Of a stretch of 64,000 nucleotides of DNA, positions 34,164-43,658 are shown one piece after another. A program made the translations under genes and the position numbers. The notes beneath the pieces are model-generated. The model searched no databases. It was not told the DNA's origin and saw only the letters and a list, made by a program, of their open reading frames with translations. Each line of letters opens with the position of its first letter. The first letter of the stretch is position 1. Source of the stretch: Alistipes senegalensis JC50 (GTDB lineage Bacteria > Bacteroidota > Bacteroidia > Bacteroidales > Rikenellaceae); NCBI RefSeq assembly GCF_025145645.1, contig NZ_CP102252.1:3844001-3908000 (forward strand), given 5' to 3'.

Positions 34164-34239
34164 TAATACACGAAGAAAGGCGGGGCGCACGGGATTCGGA
34201 ATGATCCCTGATGCGCCCCGCCTTTTCATTTACACCAAC

Positions 34240-34545
34240 CTAAAATGGGTCTTGAGCAGGTCTGTAATTCTTTGTCAGCGTTTCCCGAATCGCTGATTCG
34301 GGATAGAGGATGTTACGCTCGCTTATTGCGACAAACGGTATCTGCCGCGTATCGCGGAGCGTCTGCAAGGTTCGGGGAGAGATGTGCAGCAGATCGCAAA
34401 CCTCGCTGCCCGTCAGGTTGTTCTCCGCCCCGACCGGAGGATGATAGTTCTTATCGGCCAGTTGCAGGGTTTCTTCGGCCCGGTCGATCATAGCGAGCAA
34501 CTCCCGGACTTCCTCGCTCTCCATCGTTAAATAGTCCGATTTCAT
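34240..34545 (-). CDS. Helix-turn-helix protein, excisionase-like
   Basis: 101 aa. MerR/excisionase-type winged helix: NNLTGSEVCDLLHISPRTLQ, then TRQIPFVAISERNILYPESAI. Such proteins bend att DNA or regulate excision in Bacteroidota elements. It lies convergent to the integrase and 1 nt after a broken paralogue. Confidence 0.85.
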   Translation of the reverse strand: MKSDYLTMESEEVRELLAMIDRAEETLQLADKNYHPPVGAENNLTGSEVCDLLHISPRTLQTLRDTRQIPFVAISERNILYPESAIRETLTKNYRPAQDPF

Positions 34546-34546
34546 G

Positions 34547-34819
34547 TTACACCCCTTTTCTGATTGTCCGCGTCCGCAGAAACCCGGTTACATCAGCTTC
34601 CCGGTAGAAGAACTTACCGCCGACATTCGAATAGGGCAGTACCCGCTTGTCGCGGTAGCTTTGGAGCGTGCGTTTGGAAATCCGCAATCGCTGACAAACC
34701 TCCGCCCCGTCCAGTCAGCCGTCGGGCGACGGCGGGTTATAACGCTTCCCGGTTCGTTGTGATTGAGCAGCCAATGTTTTCAGCCGTTCCGTGAGCGCTT
34801 TTCATACGCGCTCGTCCAT
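34547..34819 (-). pseudogene. Second helix-turn-helix gene with two in-frame TGA codons
   Basis: From ATG 34819 one frame runs to TAA 34547 with two TGA codons, after MDERV and after PPSPDG. Between and after them the sequence is well conserved as a gene of this family: KALTERLKTLAAQSQRTG, LDGAEVCQRLRISKRTLQS, RDKRVLPYSNVGGKFFYRE. At both TGA sites Trp would fit (TGG to TGA, a single change each). The same genome uses TGA as a normal stop, so this is most simply an inactivated gene. Confidence 0.7.
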
Positions 34820-35897
34820 ACAAATACTTGTCATAAAAATTTGAATTAAATAGGTTAATAATAAATTTCATTTGCAAGGTAATACCGAACCGAAGGTTTC
34901 CGGATATATGGCCGCTCCATGCCGCCCAGACCGTCTGCCTTCGATGCTCCTGCAAATCCGACGGCAATATAAGGGACGCCCCGTTGTTTTGATGCTGTTT
35001 ACGCCCTCGTTCTCCCTCAATCGCCCTAATTGGCCCCATGAATCGGGCGGATTCCGCAGCATAACTCCCCGGACTCTCTCCTCGGTACTCCTGCAAACTT
35101 GGCGGCAAGATAAGGGCAGCGTCCCGACTTGGTGCTGTCCGGGGAGTGAACGGTTATGAACGGTGCTAATTGACCCCGAAAACCGGACAAAATCAGCCGC
35201 AGTTTCGGGGTATCAGTGCCAAAATCAAACATCCGGAGGTTTTGTCCATACTACGGAGCAGTTCCGCGCAGCAGGGCGCAATAATATCAGGCATGTAACA
35301 GATTGGAAAATTGTGTATTATCTTCGCCGCAAATCTTAAAATCCGACACATTTATGACTACCCGAACCATCCATTCCACTCCGGCGATCTTCCGCCCGTC
35401 GTGAAGAGCCGCCCGCCCTGAAATCAGCTCTCCGATCTCCCGCCTTTCGGGGTACTGACTTTCCCGCTCTGTCCGCCTGCGCCTTTGCGTGAGCGTCGAT
35501 GCGATACGTCCCGCCTTTGCCGCCCTAAGCCTCCGCCGACTATATCCGGCGGGTCTTGCGGGCCAGCTTCGGCGTGCCGTGTCCGGGGCTTCGGCCCCGG
35601 CATCGACCGCTCCCGAAACGGGAGGAAGCAAGGTTGTGTTTTCGTGCCACAAAAATCCGTCTCCGACGTTTTTTGCGACCACTTCAAACAACCTTGCTCT
35701 GCGAGGCCATCCCATTCGGACTGCTCCCGGTGCGGGTCGCATTCCGAAACGCCCGCCGCTCCCTGCGGTCGCCGCGGGCTTGGGATTCGGGGCGTCTGCG
35801 ACGCGGGTTTACAACCGTGCCCGCTTCACGGGTTTTACCCGGTCATCCGGCAGCGGTCGGACGTGCGGCCATGCGCTGAACTAACACGGGTTCGCAC
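34820..35897. other. Long gene-free region before the mob genes (possible oriT)
   Basis: About 1.08 kb; the frames that stay open overlap on both strands and look like GC-rich chance frames. It holds an imperfect direct repeat (ctcctgcaaa...ggcaa[t/g]ataaggg near 34949 and 35089) and an 11-bp inverted repeat agcaaggttgt / acaaccttgct (35627-35637 and 35688-35698) 200 nt before mobC. An origin of transfer is expected here. Confidence 0.4.
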
Positions 35898-36254
35898 ATG
35901 GCCGAGAACCGAAAGAACAAGGGCGGCAGACCGCCCAAAACCGCCGCCGCAAAACACTCCGAAACCGTCCGTTTCCGCGTAACGGCCGCCCAGATGCAAA
36001 CCCTGCAACAAAGCGCAGCGAAAAGCAGGCTGACCCTGTCGGAATACGCCCGGCAAATGGTGCTTGCCGGAAAAGTCATCGCCCCGGCCAGCCCCGAAGA
36101 ACTGGGCCTGATTGCCGAGCTGACCCGCGAGAAGAACAACCTGAATCAACTTGCCAAAGTCCAGAACGCCGCAGGAGCCGCAACGCGGGAAGCGGAACTG
36201 ATCCGGATCATCCGGTTTTACAATCGGATGATTGCCAAACTGAAAAGAGAGTAG
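35898..36254 (+). CDS. mobC: MobC-type relaxosome protein
   Basis: 118 aa. Basic N terminus (NRKNKGGRPPKTAAAKHSE), ribbon-helix-helix region TVRFRVTAAQMQTLQQSAAK with SRLTLSEYARQMVLAGKV, and the MobC C-terminal signature LIAELTREKNNLNQLAKVQN. It binds oriT and assists the relaxase. It ends 2 nt before the relaxase start. Confidence 0.9.
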   Translation: MAENRKNKGGRPPKTAAAKHSETVRFRVTAAQMQTLQQSAAKSRLTLSEYARQMVLAGKVIAPASPEELGLIAELTREKNNLNQLAKVQNAAGAATREAELIRIIRFYNRMIAKLKRE

Positions 36255-36256
36255 CA

Positions 36257-37687
36257 ATGATAGGAAAAATCGTAACGGGCAAATCGTTCGGCGGAGCCGT
36301 CGAGTATGTCCTCAGGAAAGAGAAAGTCCGCCTGCTGGATAGCGACGGGGTAGATACCGAAAGCATCCGGTCGATAATCGACGACTTCAATTTCCAGCGC
36401 AAGGCCCGCCGGGAGATCGCAAAGGTCGTGGGGCATATCTCGCTCTCGTTCCACCGGGACGATGCGCCGACGCTGACCGACGATCGGATGCGGGAACTGG
36501 CGGCGGCCTACATGGTGTGCATGGGAATCGCCGATACGCAGTATATCGTCGCCCGGCACAACGACACGGAACATCCCCACCTGCATATTATCTACAACCG
36601 GGTGAAATACGACCGGACGCTTGTGGCGGATAAGAACGAACGCCGCCGGAACGTCAAAGTCTGCAAACAGCTTAAACGCCGATACGGGCTGACATTCTCC
36701 AACGGCAGGCAGAACATAAAGACCGAACGGCTCCACGGCCCCGACAGAGTGCGGCAGGAGGTGTTCGACGCCATAACCCGCATCCTGCCCAAATGCGACC
36801 GGATCGCCGACCTGTCGGCCAAGCTGAAACGGCAGAGGATCGGCATGCAGTTCATCCACCGGGGCAACGACCCGAAGAAAGCGGTTCAGGGCGTAACCTT
36901 TACCAAAGACGGACTGACATTCAAAGGCTCGCAGGTAGACCGCAAATTTAGCTATGCCGGATTGTCGAAGACGATCCGCGAACGGGTCGAGACGTTGGCA
37001 CGGGAAGCGGCCGACGAGGAGATCAAATACATGCGGGAAAGACGGCGGGAGCAGGAACGCAACACAACGCCGAAGCCGCGGAAAGAAGAAAAGCCGCAAC
37101 CGCCGCAGGTCAAACGGGAAGAAGCGCCCCGCCTGCAACCTGCTACACAACAGCCGGAGCAAAGGCAATCAGCCCCGGCCATGCCGCAACCCTCCGCACC
37201 GCAGCAGGTCGAAATCGGCGGTACACGATTTACGCAGGAGCAATGGCGGAAGTTGCAGGAGAACCGGACGCTGCGGATAATCGTTCGCCGCAGCGATGCA
37301 AATATGCTGCGCGAATACTGGTTCGACAATGCAGGAGGGGTGCAATACACCCTTATCGCCCTGCGGCGCAGGGATGAAGCCTTTATCCGTGAATTGGTTA
37401 CGGCGATAAAAGGCTGTCGGCTGACGGTGCAGGAACAGAAACAGTTGTATTCCGAGCAGGGGTTGATTAAGGCGTTCCGCAAGCAGGACGGAACGGTTTA
37501 CCGATCCCGGTTCGGGGTGGAATCAAAGCCCGGACAGAAAGATATGCTGACCGAGTGCGTATTATCCGTGCAACAGCTGCAAGAGGTGAAGCCCGACACA
37601 AAGCCGCAGATGAAACCGGGACAGCAACAAAAACCGAGGCCGCAGGTCAAAACCTATTCACCGAGAAAACGGAGAAAAATATTATAA
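36257..37687 (+). CDS. Relaxase/mobilization nuclease (MobA/VirD2-like)
   Basis: 476 aa. N-terminal relaxase domain (PF03432 type): MIGKIVTGKSFGGAVEYVL, VVGHISLSFHRDDAP, and the metal-binding HxHxH in HNDTEHPHLHI (about 101-111). The nucleophilic Tyr is expected near the N terminus, where Y17 is visible. It nicks oriT and leads the strand into the recipient. The C-terminal 150 residues (from EIGGTRFTQEQWRKLQ) are accessory. Parts of this C-terminal coding sequence are duplicated 3 kb downstream, once inverted and once direct. Confidence 0.93.
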   Translation: MIGKIVTGKSFGGAVEYVLRKEKVRLLDSDGVDTESIRSIIDDFNFQRKARREIAKVVGHISLSFHRDDAPTLTDDRMRELAAAYMVCMGIADTQYIVARHNDTEHPHLHIIYNRVKYDRTLVADKNERRRNVKVCKQLKRRYGLTFSNGRQNIKTERLHGPDRVRQEVFDAITRILPKCDRIADLSAKLKRQRIGMQFIHRGNDPKKAVQGVTFTKDGLTFKGSQVDRKFSYAGLSKTIRERVETLAREAADEEIKYMRERRREQERNTTPKPRKEEKPQPPQVKREEAPRLQPATQQPEQRQSAPAMPQPSAPQQVEIGGTRFTQEQWRKLQENRTLRIIVRRSDANMLREYWFDNAGGVQYTLIALRRRDEAFIRELVTAIKGCRLTVQEQKQLYSEQGLIKAFRKQDGTVYRSRFGVESKPGQKDMLTECVLSVQQLQEVKPDTKPQMKPGQQQKPRPQVKTYSPRKRRKIL

Positions 37688-37792
37688 TAATCATAAAATG
37701 CTGAGGGATGCAAATTATTTTACGTAAAAAATATCTTAGAACGCTACGATATATGATCTGGGGGTAAATGTTTATCTTTCGCATCATATCAT

Positions 37793-37824
37793 TTTGTGTA
37801 TTTGTATTTTTTATTATATTTTTG
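37793..37824 (+). promoter_or_regulatory. Promoter of the OLD-like ATPase gene
   Basis: TTTG (37793-37796), 20-nt spacer, TATTTTTG (37817-37824), 26 nt before ATG 37851. The cargo gene has its own promoter. Confidence 0.7.
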
Positions 37825-37850
37825 TTATAATCTTAAACAATTATTTACCC

Positions 37851-39046
37851 ATGACGAATATCCTAAATCTACAGATTCAGAATTTGAGAGGCATTAAATC
37901 ATTAACTATTGATTTAAACCTTAAGCCTGGAATTTATGCTATTACAGGTAAAAATGCAACAGGAAAGAGTACAATTATGGCTGCAATATCAACTATTTTT
38001 TATAGAAATACGATACATATGTATTTTCAAAGTAGCACTGCAGACTCTATTATTGAATGTAAATGTGACGATAAAGTATTAAAAATTACTAGACGAGATG
38101 AATCTCATTGGAATTTTGATGGTGATTTTGATTTGCATGGATTTTATGAGGGTAGTATTATTCACGGCAATAGATTTAGAGATACAAATTATTCTGCTTT
38201 AAATAATGCATTAAAAGTTACTATTGAGGATTTAACATTAGCAGATCCTTTTGTTAAAGAACATTTAGGCATTATTCTTCAGAATGATGCTAAATTCTAT
38301 TCGTCGCTATATCGACTAAAAAGTAATAATAGTCGTTTTAAAAATAAATTTAAAGGTGGGTCACCATATTTCATTAAAGATGGTGATGAATTGATCAGTC
38401 AATTTAGTCTAAGTACTGGTGAAAATTTATTAATCCCATTATTGCATTCTATACACTACCAACTTGTGAAAAAAGCGCGAGAAGCTGGGTTTATTGTTCT
38501 TTTAGATGAAATAGAGTTGGCTTTACACCCGCAAGCATTGGTAAGATTGATCCAATTTCTTGAACAAATGTCTAGAGATCGAGGAATTGCTATTTATTTT
38601 TCGACTCACTCAACTGATTTAATTAAACATATAGCTCCTGCAAATATCTATTATCTACAAAAACATCCAAATGGAAGTGTTGAAGTTGTAAATCCATGCT
38701 ATCCTTGTTATGCAACACGTAATATTTCCATGTTTGATGGATATGATTTACTCATTTTAGTTGAAGATAATCTTGCAAAAGGTATTGTAGAATGGGTGCA
38801 AAGAAAATATAATTTATGCAAATCTAAACTTATTTGCATTGTTCCCTGTGGCGGTTGGGAAAATACCCTTGCATTACAGTCAGAAATGTTCCATTCAGGG
38901 TTGCTAGGATATAATAAATCTATTATCAGTATTTTAGATGGTGATATAGCAGATGTATGCAATGAAAAATACATCCGAAAAGGGAAATATAAAGATTTGA
39001 ATATTGCTTTTACCCCCATATCAAGCATTGAAAAATTCTTACTTGA
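37851..39046 (+). pseudogene. OLD-like ATPase with TOPRIM domain, truncated by IS982
   Basis: The open frame starts at ATG 37851 (MTNILNLQIQNLRGIKS) and runs into the IS at 39047, stopping at 39059. ATPase: Walker A GKNATGKST (about 32-40), signature QFSLSTGENLLIPLL, Walker B FIVLLDEIELALHP (about 215-228), YFSTHSTD. C-terminal TOPRIM start: LLILVEDNLAKGI (Glu) and IISILDGDIAD (DxD). The frame ends at SIEKFLLEP, well before a normal TOPRIM domain would end, so the C terminus is missing. OLD-family nucleases act in phage defence. It is strongly AT-rich and foreign relative to the mob genes. Confidence 0.75.
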
Positions 39047-40068
39047 ACCCGTTGGTTGAATTAAAATAAAGCATCTTTAACAAGACCAATTTTACGATGG
39101 TTACAGAAGTTGATGTATTGCAGCACGGTCATAGCAGCGATTTTTGCGGCAGTACGTGTAAACAGTCCGCCTGTCTGCTTTGCATAATTGCGTACCATCA
39201 TGAATTGGTCGTTAAGTTGAGAGAAAACGGTTTCGATTCGCTTCCTGAAACGCCTGTAAGCCCACGAAGGATTTCTCCAATTCTTTTGGTTCAAGCGATA
39301 CGGGACTTCAAGCTTGATATGAGCCGTTTCGAAAAGGTCTTGTTGCACCTCAGCACTTAAATACCCCTTATCTCCAAGCATAAGACAGTCGTGATAATCC
39401 CACTTTGCATCATCCAGATAATGTATATCATGAACATTTGCAGCCGTTATATCATAAGAGTGAATAACACCACTTATTCCACAGATAGCGTGGAGCTTAT
39501 ACCCATAGTAATACATTTGTTGGGAGGCGCAAAAGCCTTTGGAAGGTGCGCTTTGCGGATTATCATTTCCCATAACGCAACGCTTGGCTCGTGCCAGCTG
39601 GCATACTTTGACAGGCTTGGAGTCTATCACAAAGACATTTTCCCCACCGTCTATGCTCTTGGCAATATCCCTGCGGATGTCTTCTGCAAGACAAGCCGTG
39701 AGTTTGCGACGGACGTTGAACTGTCTTCTGGATATAAGGTTAGGGATATGTTCGGGAGATTCAGCCAATCTCTTAAAGAGGTTGTTCTCGCTGTCATAAC
39801 CGAATGCTTCGGCTGTAAGAGAAAGAGCTATAACTTCCAAATCAGAAAAGGTGGGAATAACTCCACGGCGAGATACATTGCCATGTTCATTTACACGATT
39901 TCCTGCAAATTTCTTGCAGATGTCGTTGATTTTTGTGAATTTTTCGATGAAGTTGTGCATACGACGGTTTGAACTCAATAGTTTGGATGCTATTAAGTTA
40001 CTAAAAACCAGAAATATGCACAACCTTTCATTTGTCATTTTACTAACTTTTTAATTCAACCAACGGGT
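39047..40068 (-). mobile_element. IS982-family insertion sequence
   Basis: 1022 bp with inverted ends acccgttggttgaattaaaa at 39047-39066 and its complement at 40049-40068. One transposase on the minus strand. A clear target duplication is not visible. Insertion removed the end of the OLD-like gene. Confidence 0.9.
39061..39960 (-). CDS. IS982-family transposase
   Basis: 300 aa from ATG 39960 (MHNFIEKFTKINDICKKF), the usual IS982 start; an open frame extends upstream to 40038 but includes the IS end. DDE motifs: VIDSKPVKVC (first Asp), LGDKGYLSAEV (second Asp), RKRIETVFSQLNDQF (Glu), and YYYGYKLHAICGISGVI. It appears intact, so the element may still move. Confidence 0.95.
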   Translation of the reverse strand: MHNFIEKFTKINDICKKFAGNRVNEHGNVSRRGVIPTFSDLEVIALSLTAEAFGYDSENNLFKRLAESPEHIPNLISRRQFNVRRKLTACLAEDIRRDIAKSIDGGENVFVIDSKPVKVCQLARAKRCVMGNDNPQSAPSKGFCASQQMYYYGYKLHAICGISGVIHSYDITAANVHDIHYLDDAKWDYHDCLMLGDKGYLSAEVQQDLFETAHIKLEVPYRLNQKNWRNPSWAYRRFRKRIETVFSQLNDQFMMVRNYAKQTGGLFTRTAAKIAAMTVLQYINFCNHRKIGLVKDALF

Positions 40069-40105
40069 TACTAACTAAGAATTTCTATCATCTGTTATAA
40101 TGAAT

Positions 40106-40720
40106 CAGTATTCGCGCAGCATATTTGCATCGCTGCGGCGAACGCTTATTCGCAGCGTCCGGTTCTCCTGCAACTGCCGCCATTGCTCCTGCGTCAATCG
40201 CGTACCGCCGATTTCGACCTGCTGCGGCGCGCCTATCTAGAAGTCCGCTATAACAAATAGAATTTCATCGTCACCAAAGCCGACATCGACGCCCTCATCT
40301 CCAAGATCGAACTACTCCGCGATCTCACAAAAAAATATGCGCAAAGCAACTGGTTCTACAATGCAGGAGGGTTGCAATACACCCTTATCGCCCTGCGGCG
40401 CAGGAATGAAGCCTTTACACGTCTTGGTTATGGCAATCAAAGGCTGTCGGCTGACGGTGCAGGAACAGAAACAGTTGTATTCCGAACAGGGGTTGATTAA
40501 GGCGTTCCGCAAGCAGGACGGAACGGTTTACTGCTCCCGGTTCGGGGTGGAACCAAAGCCCGGACAGAAAGATATGCTGACCGAGTGCGTATTATCCGTG
40601 CAACAGCCGCAAGAGGTGAAACCCGACACAAGGCCGCTGGTGAAACCGGAACAGCAACAGAAAGAACGGCCGCAGGTCAGAAGCTACCCGACGAGAAAAC
40701 GAGGACGGGGAATTCGTTAA
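40106..40720 (+). pseudogene. Mosaic of duplicated relaxase and HEPN gene fragments
   Basis: Three fragments are joined. 40106-40227 is an inverted copy of relaxase codons (source about 37199-37325). From about 40214 it continues as a diverged copy of the end of the HEPN gene (RAYL-V-YNK, then a TAG stop, then NFIVTKADIDAL). From about 40332 it is a direct copy of the relaxase 3' end (source 37304-37687) with substitutions. The first junction lies in ttcgacctgctgcg, which both parents share. Confidence 0.8.
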
Positions 40721-40779
40721 TGCAATGAACTCCTTGTTTTTGCTCTATCGACAGATTGTTTGATTTTTATGATAAAATT

Positions 40780-42060
40780 CTAAGTTAAAACTTCTTGATT
40801 GGTAATAGGAACTAATGGCGAACAATCCTCCCAATTTACTACCGTATCACGCATTCTTGCTTTGTCGTTGAAGTTACGGGAGATATTCCGTATTATATTG
40901 CTGTAATCATCTTTACCGGCTTCTATTTGGTGATAAAAGACCTTAACAGACACGCAATTATCATGTTCGAAAAGTGTGTTTAGCAAAGTCCGGTCGGAAT
41001 TGCCGCAGGAATGCCCCATTACAAACACTTGATATAGCCCAGAGTGTATGAAATCTAATAATCGTCGATAGTTTCTTGTCTTATGATAGTTGATCGACTT
41101 GATATTCTCTAAAAAATCATTGTCCTGCAATTTTTCGATTGTCTTATAGTCATCATCCAACTCATCGCCATATCCAAAAATTATGGGATTATTTTTATTG
41201 TTCAGCTCTCCGTGGATATTGATAACTTCATAAGCTCCACCTTTAACATATAATTTTTCAGCTGTATTGGTGTAGTTGAAATTTAGTAATAATATCTTGT
41301 CAGGCACAAAGTCCGTGCCCATTGACTGCCTGATTTTTTTTCTCTCGATTTCCTTTACTGTTTCAAGCATATGTGGATAATATGTTTGTGGGTGTGTAGA
41401 AACAGGTTGATGAGATAGAGCAGATTCTACAACCGACTCTCGAAACAAGTCGCTTTTAGTAACCGCTATATTATCAAGACTTATTTTCGACTTAAACACA
41501 TCTGTAATCGACTCTTTTGCCTCGATTACGGATTTGGATACCTCCGTAAGATATTTTTCCAGAAGTCCTTTAACAGCATCAAATTCTTTATTAAGTTTCT
41601 TGACACTTATGCTTCGCGTTTGAGCATCTTCCACTAAAAGCAATTTCTTTAATGCTTCATAATATTCATTTTCAATGTCAACCCAATTTACTAACGAACA
41701 CTGATTCGATATATGCTCAAAGAAGTTATTTTTGAATTTTAACTCGGCGGAAAACGGTCGTTTATTACTCTTGTTCAATTTGTTGATAGATGAGCATAAT
41801 ACACCATATCGATTATGGGATTCACAAGATGAAATAACTCTGTCCGGGATCGAGGCTTTCCCATTGTATATTCGAATACTGATTAAATTGTCATTATAGG
41901 AATCTGGGATAGTTACAACCGATTTTCTGAAATAGTCCACATATTTATCATAGGTTGTAACGGCAACCTCACCCCAATACGAATCGATAAAATCCTTATA
42001 GCCAGTCTTCAAGCCATGCGCTAAGTCAAAACCATTACCTATAAGTATAATTCTATTCAT
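40780..42060 (-). CDS. AbiH-family abortive infection protein
   Basis: 426 aa. N-terminal ILIGNGFDLAHGLKTGYKDF (residues 5-24) is the AbiH (PF14253) signature, and the C-terminal VFVMGHSCGNSDRTLL and INIHGELNNKNN follow the family pattern. AbiH proteins stop phage multiplication by an unknown mechanism in Lactococcus; in Bacteroidota they are common cargo. AT-rich. It ends just after the mosaic region and is followed upstream on the same strand by the MNT-HEPN gene (12 nt apart), so the two may be one operon. Confidence 0.93.
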   Translation of the reverse strand: MNRIILIGNGFDLAHGLKTGYKDFIDSYWGEVAVTTYDKYVDYFRKSVVTIPDSYNDNLISIRIYNGKASIPDRVISSCESHNRYGVLCSSINKLNKSNKRPFSAELKFKNNFFEHISNQCSLVNWVDIENEYYEALKKLLLVEDAQTRSISVKKLNKEFDAVKGLLEKYLTEVSKSVIEAKESITDVFKSKISLDNIAVTKSDLFRESVVESALSHQPVSTHPQTYYPHMLETVKEIERKKIRQSMGTDFVPDKILLLNFNYTNTAEKLYVKGGAYEVINIHGELNNKNNPIIFGYGDELDDDYKTIEKLQDNDFLENIKSINYHKTRNYRRLLDFIHSGLYQVFVMGHSCGNSDRTLLNTLFEHDNCVSVKVFYHQIEAGKDDYSNIIRNISRNFNDKARMRDTVVNWEDCSPLVPITNQEVLT

Positions 42061-42072
42061 AAAAAATGATTT

Positions 42073-42975
42073 CTACCGATGGGACGATCCTGCAAAACTG
42101 CAATATTCGGCGATCCGCTCTTTGCAGACCTTTTCCACAATGTCGCGCAATAGTTCGATCTTGGGGACGAGGGCGTCGATGTCGGCTTTGGTGACGATGA
42201 AGTTCTTTTTGTTGTAGCGTGCCTCCAGATAGGCGCGGCGCAGCAGGTCGAACAGGCGTTTTTCTTCGTCCGTGTCGCAGGGGAATACCTTTGCCAGTTC
42301 CAGCGTATAGGGCTTGCACTTCTCGATCAGGAATTGCAGGTCGTGTTCTTTATAACCGTAAAGAATATAAACCAACGGGATAGTTTTTAGAAAACTTTCT
42401 GTTGCTTGGTGCAACATGAAAGCAGTCATGTGATAATTTTCCTCTTGGTAGTAAAAATTTGCTCCTTTAAAGAAATCAAGGCCATCGGAAAACTTATCAT
42501 CATAATACTCTTCCGCCATTTTCTTTATCTCGGCATAATCCAACTCTCCGGGTGTGGCTAACTGACATTCGCCCGAATCGTAGAGCATGATTCCCTTTGC
42601 GACGATCTCGACGTAGAAATAACGTCCCATCGTCAGGGCGTCGTTCAGCTTGGAGATGCTTTCGTTGATAATCTGGGGTCGGGGCAGGTTCTCGTCGTTC
42701 TTCCCGGCTGCAAACCGCTCCCTTATGCGGGCCTCTACCGTGCTTTCCCGTTCTCCCAGCCGACGCTTGGTAACGACCAGCAGATCGTAGTCGCTCATGT
42801 AGATTGTCCGCACGCCATAGTCGCGCCGTTCGTCGCGTTCGACATAGGTATTCGCCGCATAACTTCCGTATAGGATAATCATAACGACATCTTTCACCTC
42901 GTCGCGGATCAGTGCGGCCAATTCGCGTAAATCCCGCTGTTTGCGTTCGGGCAGAAAGTCGATGGAGTTCTTCAT
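42073..42975 (-). CDS. MNT-HEPN fusion protein (nucleotidyltransferase plus HEPN)
   Basis: 300 aa from ATG 42975 (MKNSIDFLPERKQRDL). The N-terminal minimal nucleotidyltransferase domain has GSYA (37-40) and SDYDLLVV (61-68), the GS...DxD metal site. The C-terminal HEPN domain (about 160-300) has FYYQEENYHMTAFMLHQATE and LLRRAYLEARYNKKNF, the usual HEPN helices. In separate-gene MNT/HEPN systems the transferase AMPylates and silences the HEPN RNase; a fusion may be self-regulating. Its 3' end is partly duplicated at 40.2 kb. TAATTTTG at 42988-42981 may be its -7 box. Confidence 0.9.
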   Translation of the reverse strand: MKNSIDFLPERKQRDLRELAALIRDEVKDVVMIILYGSYAANTYVERDERRDYGVRTIYMSDYDLLVVTKRRLGERESTVEARIRERFAAGKNDENLPRPQIINESISKLNDALTMGRYFYVEIVAKGIMLYDSGECQLATPGELDYAEIKKMAEEYYDDKFSDGLDFFKGANFYYQEENYHMTAFMLHQATESFLKTIPLVYILYGYKEHDLQFLIEKCKPYTLELAKVFPCDTDEEKRLFDLLRRAYLEARYNKKNFIVTKADIDALVPKIELLRDIVEKVCKERIAEYCSFAGSSHR

Positions 42976-43214
42976 ACCCACAAAATTAGCAAGATTTTTC
43001 CAAAAACACACGGCCCGTTGGTATTAGATTCGAAATTGTTCGTATATTTGTTTCACGATTCCTTGAAGCAGTTTCGTTGTATAGGGGCGGCAGAAGCCGT
43101 CCGGGAACAAACTGGCAAGCAACTACTATGCAAACTTTAAGGAATTATCTCGACTCGGCATAGCCGACGGACATAACATATAAAGGGTAAACAACTCTTT
43201 ATACTCTTTGCAAA

Positions 43215-43372
43215 CTTGGGAGCCTCTTCGGAGGTTGTTTAATTCGGGTATAATAGTTGTCAGTCCTTGTTATGTCCTGCCCTTTACGGGCGGGGCAGAC
43301 AAGGGCGCAGGACAGCTTCCGAATTAAGGTTCCCAAGACCTGCGAAGAGGGCTGCAAATGCGCCCCTTTTTT
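43215..43372 (+). ncRNA. Multi-stem structured RNA ending in a terminator (candidate)
   Basis: Nested pairings: cttgggagcc 43215-43224 with ggttcccaag 43328-43337; cctc-ttcg-gagg 43223-43234; ttaattcgg 43239-43247 with ccgaattaa 43319-43327; gtcctgc 43274-43280 with gcaggac 43307-43313. The outermost helix encloses all others in 123 nt. A gggc/gccc hairpin and CTTTTTT follow (to 43372). A possible -7 box TATATTTG lies at 43043-43050. Not a class I recognise. Confidence 0.55.
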
Positions 43373-43502
43373 ATTTCCATCCGGGGCGCCTCACCACAAC
43401 TCAACCCCGGTATTATGTCACGGCAAATCAATCGAAAAGAGGCGTTTTTGGCATCCGTCGGCCCTTGGTCGGCGGGCATTTCCGTGTCTGCCGGGGGCTT
43501 CA

Positions 43503-43575
43503 CAAGGACGGCGGACATGGCCCTGAAATCTGGTAGTAACACGCAAGTAATCCCGTGCCCGGCCGTCCTTTTTAT
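43503..43575 (+). terminator. Second terminator-like hairpin of the leader
   Basis: aaggacggc pairs with gccgtcctt across about 50 nt, followed by a T-rich run (tttattttg). Confidence 0.5.
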
Positions 43576-43578
43576 TTT

Positions 43579-43658
43579 GCGGATGCGGGCGGCCGAAACG
43601 AATTCTTCAATCTGTGAAGTTGCGTCACTTGATTGTTTCGGCTCCGCATCCGCTTTTT
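43579..43658 (+). terminator. Third terminator-like hairpin, 20 nt before a gene
   Basis: gcggatgcgg (43579-43588) / ccgcatccgc (43644-43653) and gccgaaac / gtttcggc stack into a long stem followed by TTTTT. Its place directly before ATG 43678 suggests an attenuator. Confidence 0.65.

Noticed and set aside
34547..34819. Reassigned TGA codon in this organism
   Set aside because: Other genes in the window end in TGA at normal positions, including core genes, so the host uses the standard meaning.
35286..35884. Several overlapping open frames on both strands before mobC
   Set aside because: They overlap each other in different frames, have no recognisable domains and reflect high GC content.
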